Position numbers and translations under genes: made by a program. DNA of 64,000 nucleotides from Vreelandella piezotolerans (lineage in GTDB: Bacteria; Pseudomonadota; Gammaproteobacteria; Pseudomonadales; Halomonadaceae): contig NZ_CP048602.1 in the NCBI RefSeq assembly GCF_012427705.1, positions 3,472,001 to 3,536,000 of the forward strand, written 5' to 3'. Numbering within the stretch: position 1 is the first letter of the stretch; every line of letters starts with the position of its first letter. Shown here one piece after another: positions 26,137 through 33,296 of this stretch. A model generated the notes under the pieces. That model had not been told where the DNA came from and ran no database searches. It was given only the letters and a program-made list of their open reading frames with translations.

Positions 26137-27153
26137 ATGAACCTTGAACGCTACCCCCGTTATCCACTGACGTTCGGCCCCTCCCCGATCACACCTCTCA
26201 AACGGCTGAGCGCCCATCTGGGCGGCGAGGTCGAGCTGTATGCCAAGCGCGAGGACTGCAACAGCGGCCTGGCTTTCGGCGGCAACAAGACCCGCAAACT
26301 GGAGTACCTCATCCCCGAAGCGCTGGAGCAGGGCTGCGATACGCTGGTGTCGATTGGCGGAATCCAGTCCAACCAGACGCGTCAGGTGGCTGCCGTCGCG
26401 GCGCACCTGGGTATGAAGTGCGTCCTCGTTCAGGAGAACTGGGTGAACTACTCCGATGCGGTGTATGACCGGGTCGGCAATATCGAGATGTCGCGCATCA
26501 TGGGGGCCGACGTTCGCCTGGACGCCGCCGGTTTCGATATCGGCATTCGCCCTAGCTGGGAGCAGGCCATGGAGGATGTGCGCCAGCAGGGCGGCAAACC
26601 ATTCCCCATTCCCGCGGGCTGTTCCGAACACCCCTACGGCGGTTTGGGCTTCGTCGGCTTTGCCGAAGAGGTGCGCCAGCAGGAGAAAGAGCTGGGCTTC
26701 ACCTTCGACTACATCGTGGTGTGCTCGGTGACCGGCAGCACCCAGGCCGGGATGGTGGTCGGCTTTGCCGCCGATGGCCGCGCCCAGCGGGTGATTGGCA
26801 TCGACGCCTCGGCCAAGCCCGAGCAAACCCGTGCGCAGATCCTGCGGATTGCTCGCCACACCGCCGAGCTAGTCGAACTGGAAGGCGGCATTGCCGATGA
26901 CGACGTGATCCTGGACACCCGCTATGGCGGCCCTGAATACGGCCTGCCCAATGACGGCACGCTAGAGGCCATTCGCCTTTGCGCCCGCCTGGAAGGGGTG
27001 CTCACCGACCCGGTGTACGAAGGCAAATCCATGCACGGCATGATCGATAGGGTGCGCAACGGAGAATTCCCGGCGGGCTCCAAGGTGCTGTATGCCCACC
27101 TGGGCGGCGTGCCCGCTCTCAATGCCTACAGCTTCCTGTTCCGCAACGGCTAA
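26137..27153 (+). CDS. acdS: 1-aminocyclopropane-1-carboxylate (ACC) deaminase
   Basis: A 338-residue PLP-dependent enzyme that breaks the ethylene precursor ACC into 2-oxobutyrate and ammonia in the cytoplasm. Length and sequence are almost collinear with Pseudomonas AcdS as I remember it. The PLP lysine K51 ([11 protein letters not shown]), S78 (SIGGIQSNQ), and the Y294-E295 pair ([11 protein letters not shown]) and L322 (YAHLGG) that separate true ACC deaminases from D-cysteine desulfhydrases are all kept. ATG 26137 follows CAGGAG by 6 bases. The divergent Lrp gene supports induction by ACC. The high conservation suggests recent acquisition or strong constraint. Confidence 0.95.
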   Translation: MNLERYPRYPLTFGPSPITPLKRLSAHLGGEVELYAKREDCNSGLAFGGNKTRKLEYLIPEALEQGCDTLVSIGGIQSNQTRQVAAVAAHLGMKCVLVQENWVNYSDAVYDRVGNIEMSRIMGADVRLDAAGFDIGIRPSWEQAMEDVRQQGGKPFPIPAGCSEHPYGGLGFVGFAEEVRQQEKELGFTFDYIVVCSVTGSTQAGMVVGFAADGRAQRVIGIDASAKPEQTRAQILRIARHTAELVELEGGIADDDVILDTRYGGPEYGLPNDGTLEAIRLCARLEGVLTDPVYEGKSMHGMIDRVRNGEFPAGSKVLYAHLGGVPALNAYSFLFRNG

Positions 27154-27182
27154 TCAGGCCAAGCGTCGCTGATCCGTGCCAC

Positions 27183-27208
27183 GGCCCGAGCAGCCGACTG
27201 CTCGGGCC
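27183..27208. terminator. Strong hairpin between acdS and a convergent LysR gene
   Basis: GGCCCGAGCAG (27183-27193) pairs perfectly with CTGCTCGGGCC (27198-27208) around CCGA. No U-run follows, but the location between convergent genes fits a transcript-end structure. Confidence 0.55.
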
Positions 27209-27253
27209 ATTGGGCTTGACGCTACTGCCCCCTCTGTATGCAGAGAACAAGAC

Positions 27254-28150
27254 TTACCCTTCTCGGAAGGCTTCGGCCACCCGTTCGGCTAACACCTCAC
27301 TGGCACTACCAACACCTGGACGCTTCACCAGCGCTACCTGGTAATCGCCTAGTGGAGGCAGCGATTCGTTGTGGAGACGCTTGAGCGGCGAGCGAACCAG
27401 GCTTTTGGGGAAAGCCGTCACGGCCAAGTCAGCCAGCATGGCGGCCTCCTGCCCAGCACAATGGTCGCAGGAGTAAGCAATTCGGTACGCGATACCCGCT
27501 TGATCGAGGGCATCGAGAGTAATTCTTCGCCACGCACACCCCTGTTGCGCTAGCGTCACCGGCAGTGGCGAGCGCTGTACGGCAACGCCATCCTCACGGC
27601 CCGCCCACACCAGCGGTTCGCTATGGACGATCTCTCCTCGTCCAGCCTGGCCAGGCCCCCCAGCCATCACGAGGGCGAGATCAAGTTCGCCCTCGTCCAG
27701 CCTGACGAGCAGGTCTTTGCTGCGCCCCACCTCTACATCGACCTGCACCGCTGGGTGCGAGCGGGCAAACTGAGCCAACACAGTCGGCAGGATACGACCT
27801 ACCACATCGTCGGTGAGCCCCAACCCCACGCGCCCCTCGATGGTAGGCGCTAGAAACTGGGTGACCGCTTCCGCATTGAGTTTAAGCAGTCGACGGCTAT
27901 AGCCCAGCAGCACTTCTCCCTCGGTCGTCAAGCGTACGTGCCGCGCTTCGCGTACAAAGAGCGTCTGGCCAAGCGTCTCCTCCAAGCGTTTAATCTGCAT
28001 ACTCACGGCGGAAGGCGTGCGACATAGCTGTTGGGCGGCGCGGGTAAAGCTGCCACTTTCCGCAATCGTTACAAAGGTGCGCAACACCTCGCTATCCAAT
28101 AGCGGCAAGGCGACCCGACTGGGTGGCAGGGTAGAGAGTTGGCTCATCAC
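27254..28150 (-). CDS. LysR-family transcriptional regulator
   Basis: A 298-residue LTTR with a winged helix-turn-helix at about 18-78 (LRTFVTIAESGSFTRAAQQL, then TPSAVSMQIKRLEETLG) and a C-terminal ligand-binding half. The effector domain has a CDHCAGQEAA stretch with two cysteines three residues apart, an unusual local feature. Two ATGs are adjacent; AAGG 8 bases upstream fits the first. It is divergent from a DUF1127 gene 182 bp away, the most likely local target. Confidence 0.9.
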   Translation of the reverse strand: MMSQLSTLPPSRVALPLLDSEVLRTFVTIAESGSFTRAAQQLCRTPSAVSMQIKRLEETLGQTLFVREARHVRLTTEGEVLLGYSRRLLKLNAEAVTQFLAPTIEGRVGLGLTDDVVGRILPTVLAQFARSHPAVQVDVEVGRSKDLLVRLDEGELDLALVMAGGPGQAGRGEIVHSEPLVWAGREDGVAVQRSPLPVTLAQQGCAWRRITLDALDQAGIAYRIAYSCDHCAGQEAAMLADLAVTAFPKSLVRSPLKRLHNESLPPLGDYQVALVKRPGVGSASEVLAERVAEAFREG

Positions 28151-28332
28151 GCTAACCTTTCAGAAAAACTTAACCCTCAGTGTAAATCTTTTCGTTTGAT
28201 TGATCCAAGGCAAAGCGCCAAGCTTCTAGCCAGAGGTCGCGACCCTCCTACTTACTCATCACAGTTCACACCTCCCCAGTCGTTGGGGAGGTACCGCTTT
28301 GGATAAAGCGAAAGTAACGATGGAGGTGCGCG

Positions 28333-28668
28333 ATGACGTTTGAAACCCCTTGCCAACATGCCCAGCACGCTTGGGAGAAAGCTAGCCGCTTGGCACCACC
28401 GCCCAAGCCACCCCAGTTGCCGTTTTACATGCCGGCCATGCCATCAATGCGACTGATCCGTGTCATCGATATGGCTTGGTGGCGCTGTCGGCGGCGCTGG
28501 CTGTTCCGCAGGCATATAGTGCCACTACTGAAATACGACGATCAGATACTGCGCGATATTGGCCATCGCCGAGAAGACATCCTCTGGGCCAACCAGCTGC
28601 CATTAAAGGTCGATGCCCTACAGGCGTTAAAGGCTCGGCAGAAAAAATGTCATATCCTGCACCGCTAA
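28333..28668 (+). CDS. DUF1127 (YjiS-like) small protein
   Basis: A 111-residue protein. The C-terminal half (about 48-92) is a DUF1127 domain: an aromatic and arginine-rich segment WWRCRRRWLFRR followed by LLKYDDQILRDIGHRREDI, the typical short arginine-rich motif. The N-terminal 45 residues are proline-rich. Small DUF1127 proteins elsewhere affect RNA turnover and phosphate or carbon metabolism, but the role here is unknown. GGAGGTG precedes the ATG. Divergent from the LysR gene. Confidence 0.8.
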   Translation: MTFETPCQHAQHAWEKASRLAPPPKPPQLPFYMPAMPSMRLIRVIDMAWWRCRRRWLFRRHIVPLLKYDDQILRDIGHRREDILWANQLPLKVDALQALKARQKKCHILHR

Positions 28669-28785
28669 CCTCAGAAAGGCGTCGCCCTTAGGACGGCAGA
28701 GGAGTTTCTTCTTATCTCCAAAAACTATGCAAAACCATCACAATCATTAGACTCTACATAAACACCATTGAGCCAATGAGGTGCC

Positions 28786-29127
28786 ATGATGGTTTTGCCC
28801 CTTCCTCCTCGTATAACCCTGGCTGCGCTTTCCCAACTGGCCAAGCCGCTGCCCGACGTTGAGCTGCACGGAATTGATGTGGGCTGGTATATCGTGCGCC
28901 TGCACCGCGATGACTCGGTCAGCCTATTAGTCGATTCTCAGGGCGACACGAAGCGTTTTAGTGGTACCCAGTGGGTAAGCCGCACGCTGGCACCGCTGGG
29001 TTTCACCCACGGAATTCTTACTTGGGCCGATGCAGCCGATGAGATGATCGGCCACCCTACGCAACCTGTTTCTGCCCAACAGCGGCTTCAGCATGGCGTA
29101 CGCGTGGCCTTTGTAACTCGGCACTGA
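28786..29127 (+). CDS. Conserved hypothetical small protein (DUF6482-like)
   Basis: A 113-residue cytoplasmic protein without signal or membrane segments. The pattern PDVELHGIDVGWYIVRL - SLLVDSQGDTKRF - ADAADEMIGHP resembles, from memory, the DUF6482 family of gammaproteobacteria; this is a weak assignment. Two consecutive ATGs (28786 and 28789) share one GAGG site. It stands alone between the DUF1127 gene and mgtE. Confidence 0.6.
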   Translation: MMVLPLPPRITLAALSQLAKPLPDVELHGIDVGWYIVRLHRDDSVSLLVDSQGDTKRFSGTQWVSRTLAPLGFTHGILTWADAADEMIGHPTQPVSAQQRLQHGVRVAFVTRH

Positions 29128-29175
29128 CACGTTCCCGTTTCACCTGGGCGACTAGAGGGACCTGGTCATGAGGGT

Positions 29176-29195
29176 AAAAAAGCCCGCATGGCTTT
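29176..29195. terminator. Weak terminator-like hairpin upstream of mgtE
   Basis: AAAGCC (29179-29184) pairs with GGCTTT (29190-29195) around CGCAT, with an A-run on the left side. It would act better on the minus strand. It probably marks the end of the preceding small gene. Confidence 0.35.
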
Positions 29196-29283
29196 CAACT
29201 GCGGCTGCCGATAAGATTCATAGTGAGCCATCGAGCGCTTTCAAGTAGTTGTGTTAAAAATTAATGACCAAAGGATGGACTCT

Positions 29284-30642
29284 ATGCGCGATGAAGAGAA
29301 ATACACCAACACCGAGGAGCAGCTTCTCTATCTTCAAAAATTGCTCGACGAGGAAGATACGGTTGCCCTGAACGAGCTGTTCAATGAGCTCGATATTTTA
29401 GCGATTGCGCGCACCCTTGAGTCTTTTCCTGCCAAAACCCGTGACCGGCTGTGGGAGTACATTCCAGAAGCGATGCTCGGCGAAGTACTTGCCGAAGTCG
29501 ACGAGGACATTCGCGCCGATTACATCGAAGACCTGACCGCCAGCGACGTCGAGCAAATCGTTAAAGGCTTGGATGCTCAGGAAGTCGCCGAAGTCCTCGA
29601 TGTCGCCGATGAAGAAATCAAAACCACCGTCTACGCCAGCCTGGACCAGGAGATTCGCGCTCAGGTCGAGAACCTCTATACCTATGAAGAGGACATGGTC
29701 GGCCGTTACATGGACCCAGAGACGGTCAACGTAAAGCAGGGCGTGTCGTTGGAAGCCGTGCAGCGCTACATCCGGATTCACCATCTGCTAGACGACGACT
29801 CGCAGCAGATCATGATCACCGACAAGGACAAGCGCCTACTGGGCACCCTGACGCTGATCGACTTGGTCAAACAGCCCCAGGAGAGTACCGTCGACGCGTT
29901 TATGGACGATGCGCCCTACTCGCTGAATGACCAAATGAAGGTCAGCGACGCCGCCGCCCTGTTGCGCTCCAAAGAGCTGCCCTTCGTGCCGGTGTGCAAC
30001 AGCGACGGGCTGCTGGTCGGCCAGCTGAACGCCGCCGACGTGCTGGAAATCACCCAGGACGACGCCGACATGACGTTGAAGCACATGTCGGGCGTGAGCG
30101 ACGAAGAAGAGGTGTTCACCCCCATTCTACGCAGTGCCAAGAGCCGCGGCATTTGGCTGGGCATCAACCTGCTCACCGCCTTCCTCGCCGCCTTCGTCAT
30201 CGGCCAGTTCGAAGCGGTGCTGGATCAAATCGTCGCCCTGGCCATCCTTATGCCTGTCGTCGCCAGCATGGGCGGCATTGCCGGTAGCCAAACCCTGACC
30301 GTGGTCATTCGCGGCTTGGCGCTCGGCCAAATTGCCGGTAACAACAAACAGTGGCTCTACAACAAGGAGCTGTGGGTCGGCATGAGCAACGGCCTGGTAT
30401 GGGCCCTGGTAGTAGGCGGCATTTCCTATCTGTGGTTTAGCGACCCGCTGATTACCCTGGTCATTACCCTGGCAATCTTCATTAACATGAGCCTCGCCAA
30501 CCTCTCCGGCGTGCTCATTCCGCTGGTGCTGAAACGCTTACAAATCGACCCCGCCCTCTCCGGCGCGGTGATTCTGACGACGGTCACGGATGTGGTGGGT
30601 TTTCTGTCATTCTTAGGGCTGGCGACGGTGATCATTTTGTGA
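29284..30642 (+). CDS. mgtE: MgtE-type magnesium channel/transporter
   Basis: A 452-residue magnesium channel. Order: N-terminal superhelical domain of acidic repeats (about 10-125), tandem CBS domains that sense cytoplasmic Mg (about 130-255), a connecting helix and five membrane helices (about 285-450). The pore region SMGGIAGSQTLTVVIRGLALG and the late TDVVGFLSFLG aspartate are typical of the family. ATG 29284 is chosen because AAAGGA lies 9 bases upstream; the ATG at 29275 is too close to that site. A strong terminator follows the gene. I saw no Mg riboswitch in the leader. Confidence 0.93.
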   Translation: MRDEEKYTNTEEQLLYLQKLLDEEDTVALNELFNELDILAIARTLESFPAKTRDRLWEYIPEAMLGEVLAEVDEDIRADYIEDLTASDVEQIVKGLDAQEVAEVLDVADEEIKTTVYASLDQEIRAQVENLYTYEEDMVGRYMDPETVNVKQGVSLEAVQRYIRIHHLLDDDSQQIMITDKDKRLLGTLTLIDLVKQPQESTVDAFMDDAPYSLNDQMKVSDAAALLRSKELPFVPVCNSDGLLVGQLNAADVLEITQDDADMTLKHMSGVSDEEEVFTPILRSAKSRGIWLGINLLTAFLAAFVIGQFEAVLDQIVALAILMPVVASMGGIAGSQTLTVVIRGLALGQIAGNNKQWLYNKELWVGMSNGLVWALVVGGISYLWFSDPLITLVITLAIFINMSLANLSGVLIPLVLKRLQIDPALSGAVILTTVTDVVGFLSFLGLATVIIL

Positions 30643-30711
30643 TCAACGCGATGACAAGGCGCCCCACCTTTCTATTCGCCCGCTAACATTTATCTAATGC
30701 TATCCTGTGCT

Positions 30712-30735
30712 GCCCCGCTCCTGCGGGGCTTTTTT
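30712..30735 (+). terminator. Rho-independent terminator after mgtE
   Basis: GCCCCGC (30712-30718), loop TCCT, GCGGGGC (30723-30729), then six T residues. A textbook intrinsic terminator. Confidence 0.92.
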
Positions 30736-30784
30736 GTGGCAGCTGTTTTCAATCACCCTATTTTCATCACCCTTTGAGGCCTCC

Positions 30785-31525
30785 ATGCTCCCGGACTACT
30801 CCCTTATCGCCTGGCTGTTGATCGTTTTTTCGGTGTATTTCACCGGCGTCTCCAAGGGGGGCTTTGCGGGTGGCTTTGGCACGCTCTCGGTACCGCTGAT
30901 GGCGCTGGCGATTAGCCCCACCCAGGCGGCCGGGCTGCTGCTCCCGCTGCTGCTGGTGATGGATGTCTTTGCGGTCAAGGCGTGGTGGGGCAAGCACGAC
31001 CGGGCGGAAGTGTGGCGCTTCGTGCCGGGGCTGTTCATTGGCGTGGTGGTGGGTACGCTGCTGTTTGGCAGCCTGAGCGAGCAGGGCGTGCGCATGGCCC
31101 TGGGCATTCTGTCGGTGGTTTTCGCCGCTTACATGCTGCTCAAGCCGGTGGCGAAAAAGCCCATTTCCCACCAATGGGCGCTGCCCGCCGCTAGCGTGTG
31201 CGGCTTTACCAGCTTCATCGCCCACGCGGGCGCGCCGCCGATGAACATGTACCTGATGCCGCGCAAACTCACCAAAGAAACCTTCATTGCCACTTGCACG
31301 GTGACCTATGCGGTAGTGAACACCATCAAGCTCGGACCGTACATGTGGCTAGGCGAGGTCAACATGACCAGCGCCTGGGCCTCGCTGCTGCTGGTGCCCG
31401 TGGCGTGGATCGGCGTACGTAACGGTCTTTGGCTACAGAGTCGCGTCAATGAAAAGCTGTTTTACCGTCTGGTGATCATCGCCATGTTCATAGTGGGGAT
31501 CAACTTGGTGTGGGAGGCGCTCTAG
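30785..31525 (+). CDS. TSUP (TauE/SafE) family membrane permease
   Basis: A 246-residue inner-membrane protein with about eight hydrophobic segments in two halves. The first half contains the TSUP motif GGFAGGFGTLSVPLMAL, and the second half echoes it at GFTSFIAHAGAPPMNMYLMP. Family members export or import sulfonates, sulfite or other organic anions; the substrate here is unknown. ATG 30785 begins the first membrane segment directly; a longer frame starts inside the mgtE terminator and is rejected. Confidence 0.88.
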   Translation: MLPDYSLIAWLLIVFSVYFTGVSKGGFAGGFGTLSVPLMALAISPTQAAGLLLPLLLVMDVFAVKAWWGKHDRAEVWRFVPGLFIGVVVGTLLFGSLSEQGVRMALGILSVVFAAYMLLKPVAKKPISHQWALPAASVCGFTSFIAHAGAPPMNMYLMPRKLTKETFIATCTVTYAVVNTIKLGPYMWLGEVNMTSAWASLLLVPVAWIGVRNGLWLQSRVNEKLFYRLVIIAMFIVGINLVWEAL

Positions 31526-31550
31526 TTGAGAGAGCAAGAAGGCGGCGCAA

Positions 31551-32444
31551 CTACAGCGCCACCATCACCAGCCCCGCCAGCATCACCAAGGTGCCGAGTG
31601 TTTTAGCGGTGGAGGTAGGCTCTTTCAACCACAGCACGCCCATCAACACGCCCACCGGAATCGAGAGCTGGCGCAGCGCGACCACGTAGCTCACTTCATC
31701 GGTCATCGCCATGGCCATCAATACAAGCCCGTAGGTGCAGGTCATCATCAGCCCGGTCGTCACTAACACGGGCAGGCCCTGCTGGCGAAGTACCGGCAGG
31801 CGGCGGCGCTCGGCAGGCAGCAGGGCCAGCAGCGGCACTGCCCAAGTCAGCGTCATCACCGCTTGCAGCACCATAAAGACGGCTCCGGCGGTGAGCCCGC
31901 TGTGACCCGCGCTCTGCATCAGGCCCAAGGCCTGCTTATCGATGAGCGAATAGCCCACCGTGCCCGCCGCCGCCAGCAGCGCGAATCCCATGGCGGGCGT
32001 GACATAGGTGGACACCCGACGCGCCTCCGGGTGGCTGAGCGGCAGACAGAGCGCGCCCAAGACCACCAGTGCCATCCCCAGGCCATCCCAGGCATCCAGC
32101 ACGCGGCTACCTAGTAACGCAATGGAGACCAGCGGCACCAGCACGACGGGCAACGCCCTGGCGATGGGGTAGAGCACGCTCACCTCCCCCCGTGCATAGG
32201 CCCAAGCCAAGCCGCCCATATAGAGCATCTGACATAGCCCCGAGAGTGCCAGCCACCCCCAAAATGCGCCTGGAAGCGCCAGCAGCGATGGTCCTAGTAC
32301 CACTAGCGGCAGCATCACGACGCCGCCAGCGCCATAGGCCAGCACGAACGCCCCCAGCGAGGGCGTGTTGCGTTTGCCCAGCACGTTCCACCCGGCATGC
32401 ATACACACCGAGACCAGTACCAGGGCGAGGGCCGCTGGACTCAT
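31551..32444 (-). CDS. EamA/DMT-superfamily transporter
   Basis: A 297-residue membrane protein with about ten hydrophobic segments in two EamA repeats (about 1-135 and 150-297). ARGEVSVLYPIARALPVVLVPL and MTDEVSYVVALRQLSIPVGVLMG are the paired loop-helix signatures of the two halves. DMT proteins often export amino acids or metabolites. Convergent with the TSUP gene, 25 bp apart, and 39 bp downstream of the HAD phosphatase on the same strand. Confidence 0.88.
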   Translation of the reverse strand: MSPAALALVLVSVCMHAGWNVLGKRNTPSLGAFVLAYGAGGVVMLPLVVLGPSLLALPGAFWGWLALSGLCQMLYMGGLAWAYARGEVSVLYPIARALPVVLVPLVSIALLGSRVLDAWDGLGMALVVLGALCLPLSHPEARRVSTYVTPAMGFALLAAAGTVGYSLIDKQALGLMQSAGHSGLTAGAVFMVLQAVMTLTWAVPLLALLPAERRRLPVLRQQGLPVLVTTGLMMTCTYGLVLMAMAMTDEVSYVVALRQLSIPVGVLMGVLWLKEPTSTAKTLGTLVMLAGLVMVAL

Positions 32445-32483
32445 GTGGTCGCCTTGACAACGACAGTACCTATGAAACGACCA

Positions 32484-33221
32484 TCATGTTTTAGCAAGAC
32501 TGGAGTATTCACTATTAACGGAGCTAGATAAGCGGTCATTACTAAAAGAGAATGCCCGCCAGTCTAAGCGTCGCCACCCTTCTACGCTAGCCACCTCGGC
32601 CAAGACCGGGTCGGGGTTGACCGCCACGGCGCAATCCACGTACTGCAACAGCGGCAAGTCGTTGCGCGAGTCGGAATAGAACGTGGTGTGGCTCGGCGTG
32701 ATGGTGTGCTCCGCCAGCCACTGCTGAAAGCGGATCACCTTGCCGCCTCGGTACGAAAGCACGCCTTGGCTGCTCCCGGTGTAAACTCGACCCTCTTCGG
32801 ACATAGTGATCTCCGGCTCCACCGCCAGCACGTGCTCGATGCCGAGCACTGTCGCGATGGGCGCCACCAAGTGGCGAGAGGAGGCGGAGATCAGTATCAA
32901 GGTATCGCCCGCTTTTCGATGGCTTTCTAGGCAGCGCCACGCTTGATCGAAAATACGCGGCTGCAAATGAGTAGCGACGAAGCGCTCGACTTCCTTTTCC
33001 ACCTCAGCCACTCGCCGCCCCTTCAGGGGTGCCAGCGTCATGGCCAGGTACTCGTCTAGCTTGAGCTTGCCCGCATGGTAGGCCTGCTGCATCTGTTCGG
33101 CGCGTGTCATGAAGCGTTCCGCGTCGGTGACCCATCCTTGCTCGATCATCCATAAATTCCAGCGGTCGCTGCAGTCTCCGTCCAGGAGCGTGTCATCAAG
33201 GTCAAACAGGGCCAGGCGCAT
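32484..33221 (-). CDS. HAD-superfamily IB phosphatase (SerB-like)
   Basis: A 245-residue cytoplasmic hydrolase. Motif I is FDLDDTLLDGD with nucleophile D7 and acid D9; motif II is LISASS (about 110-115); the conserved lysine is in GGKVIRF; motif III is YSDSRNDLPLL (about 184-194). This set fits HAD-IB enzymes acting on phosphoserine or similar phosphomonoesters. ATG 33221 has AGGAG upstream. The extra C-terminal tail (SSSVNSEYSSLAKT) is Ser-rich and not part of the fold. Confidence 0.87.
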   Translation of the reverse strand: MRLALFDLDDTLLDGDCSDRWNLWMIEQGWVTDAERFMTRAEQMQQAYHAGKLKLDEYLAMTLAPLKGRRVAEVEKEVERFVATHLQPRIFDQAWRCLESHRKAGDTLILISASSRHLVAPIATVLGIEHVLAVEPEITMSEEGRVYTGSSQGVLSYRGGKVIRFQQWLAEHTITPSHTTFYSDSRNDLPLLQYVDCAVAVNPDPVLAEVASVEGWRRLDWRAFSFSNDRLSSSVNSEYSSLAKT

Positions 33222-33296
33222 GGGAACTCCTATCGTCGCGGTTTGGCGCGCGTAGGGTATGCCAAGCATGATGACAGTAAGATGACGAACGTGCGC

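Noticed and set aside
26104..26859. A 251-residue minus-strand open frame opposite acdS
   Set aside because: Antisense to the highly conserved ACC deaminase; codon-bias artefact.
29128..29283. Possible magnesium riboswitch before mgtE
   Set aside because: The gap is short and I see no M-box or mgtA-leader features; only a weak hairpin is present.
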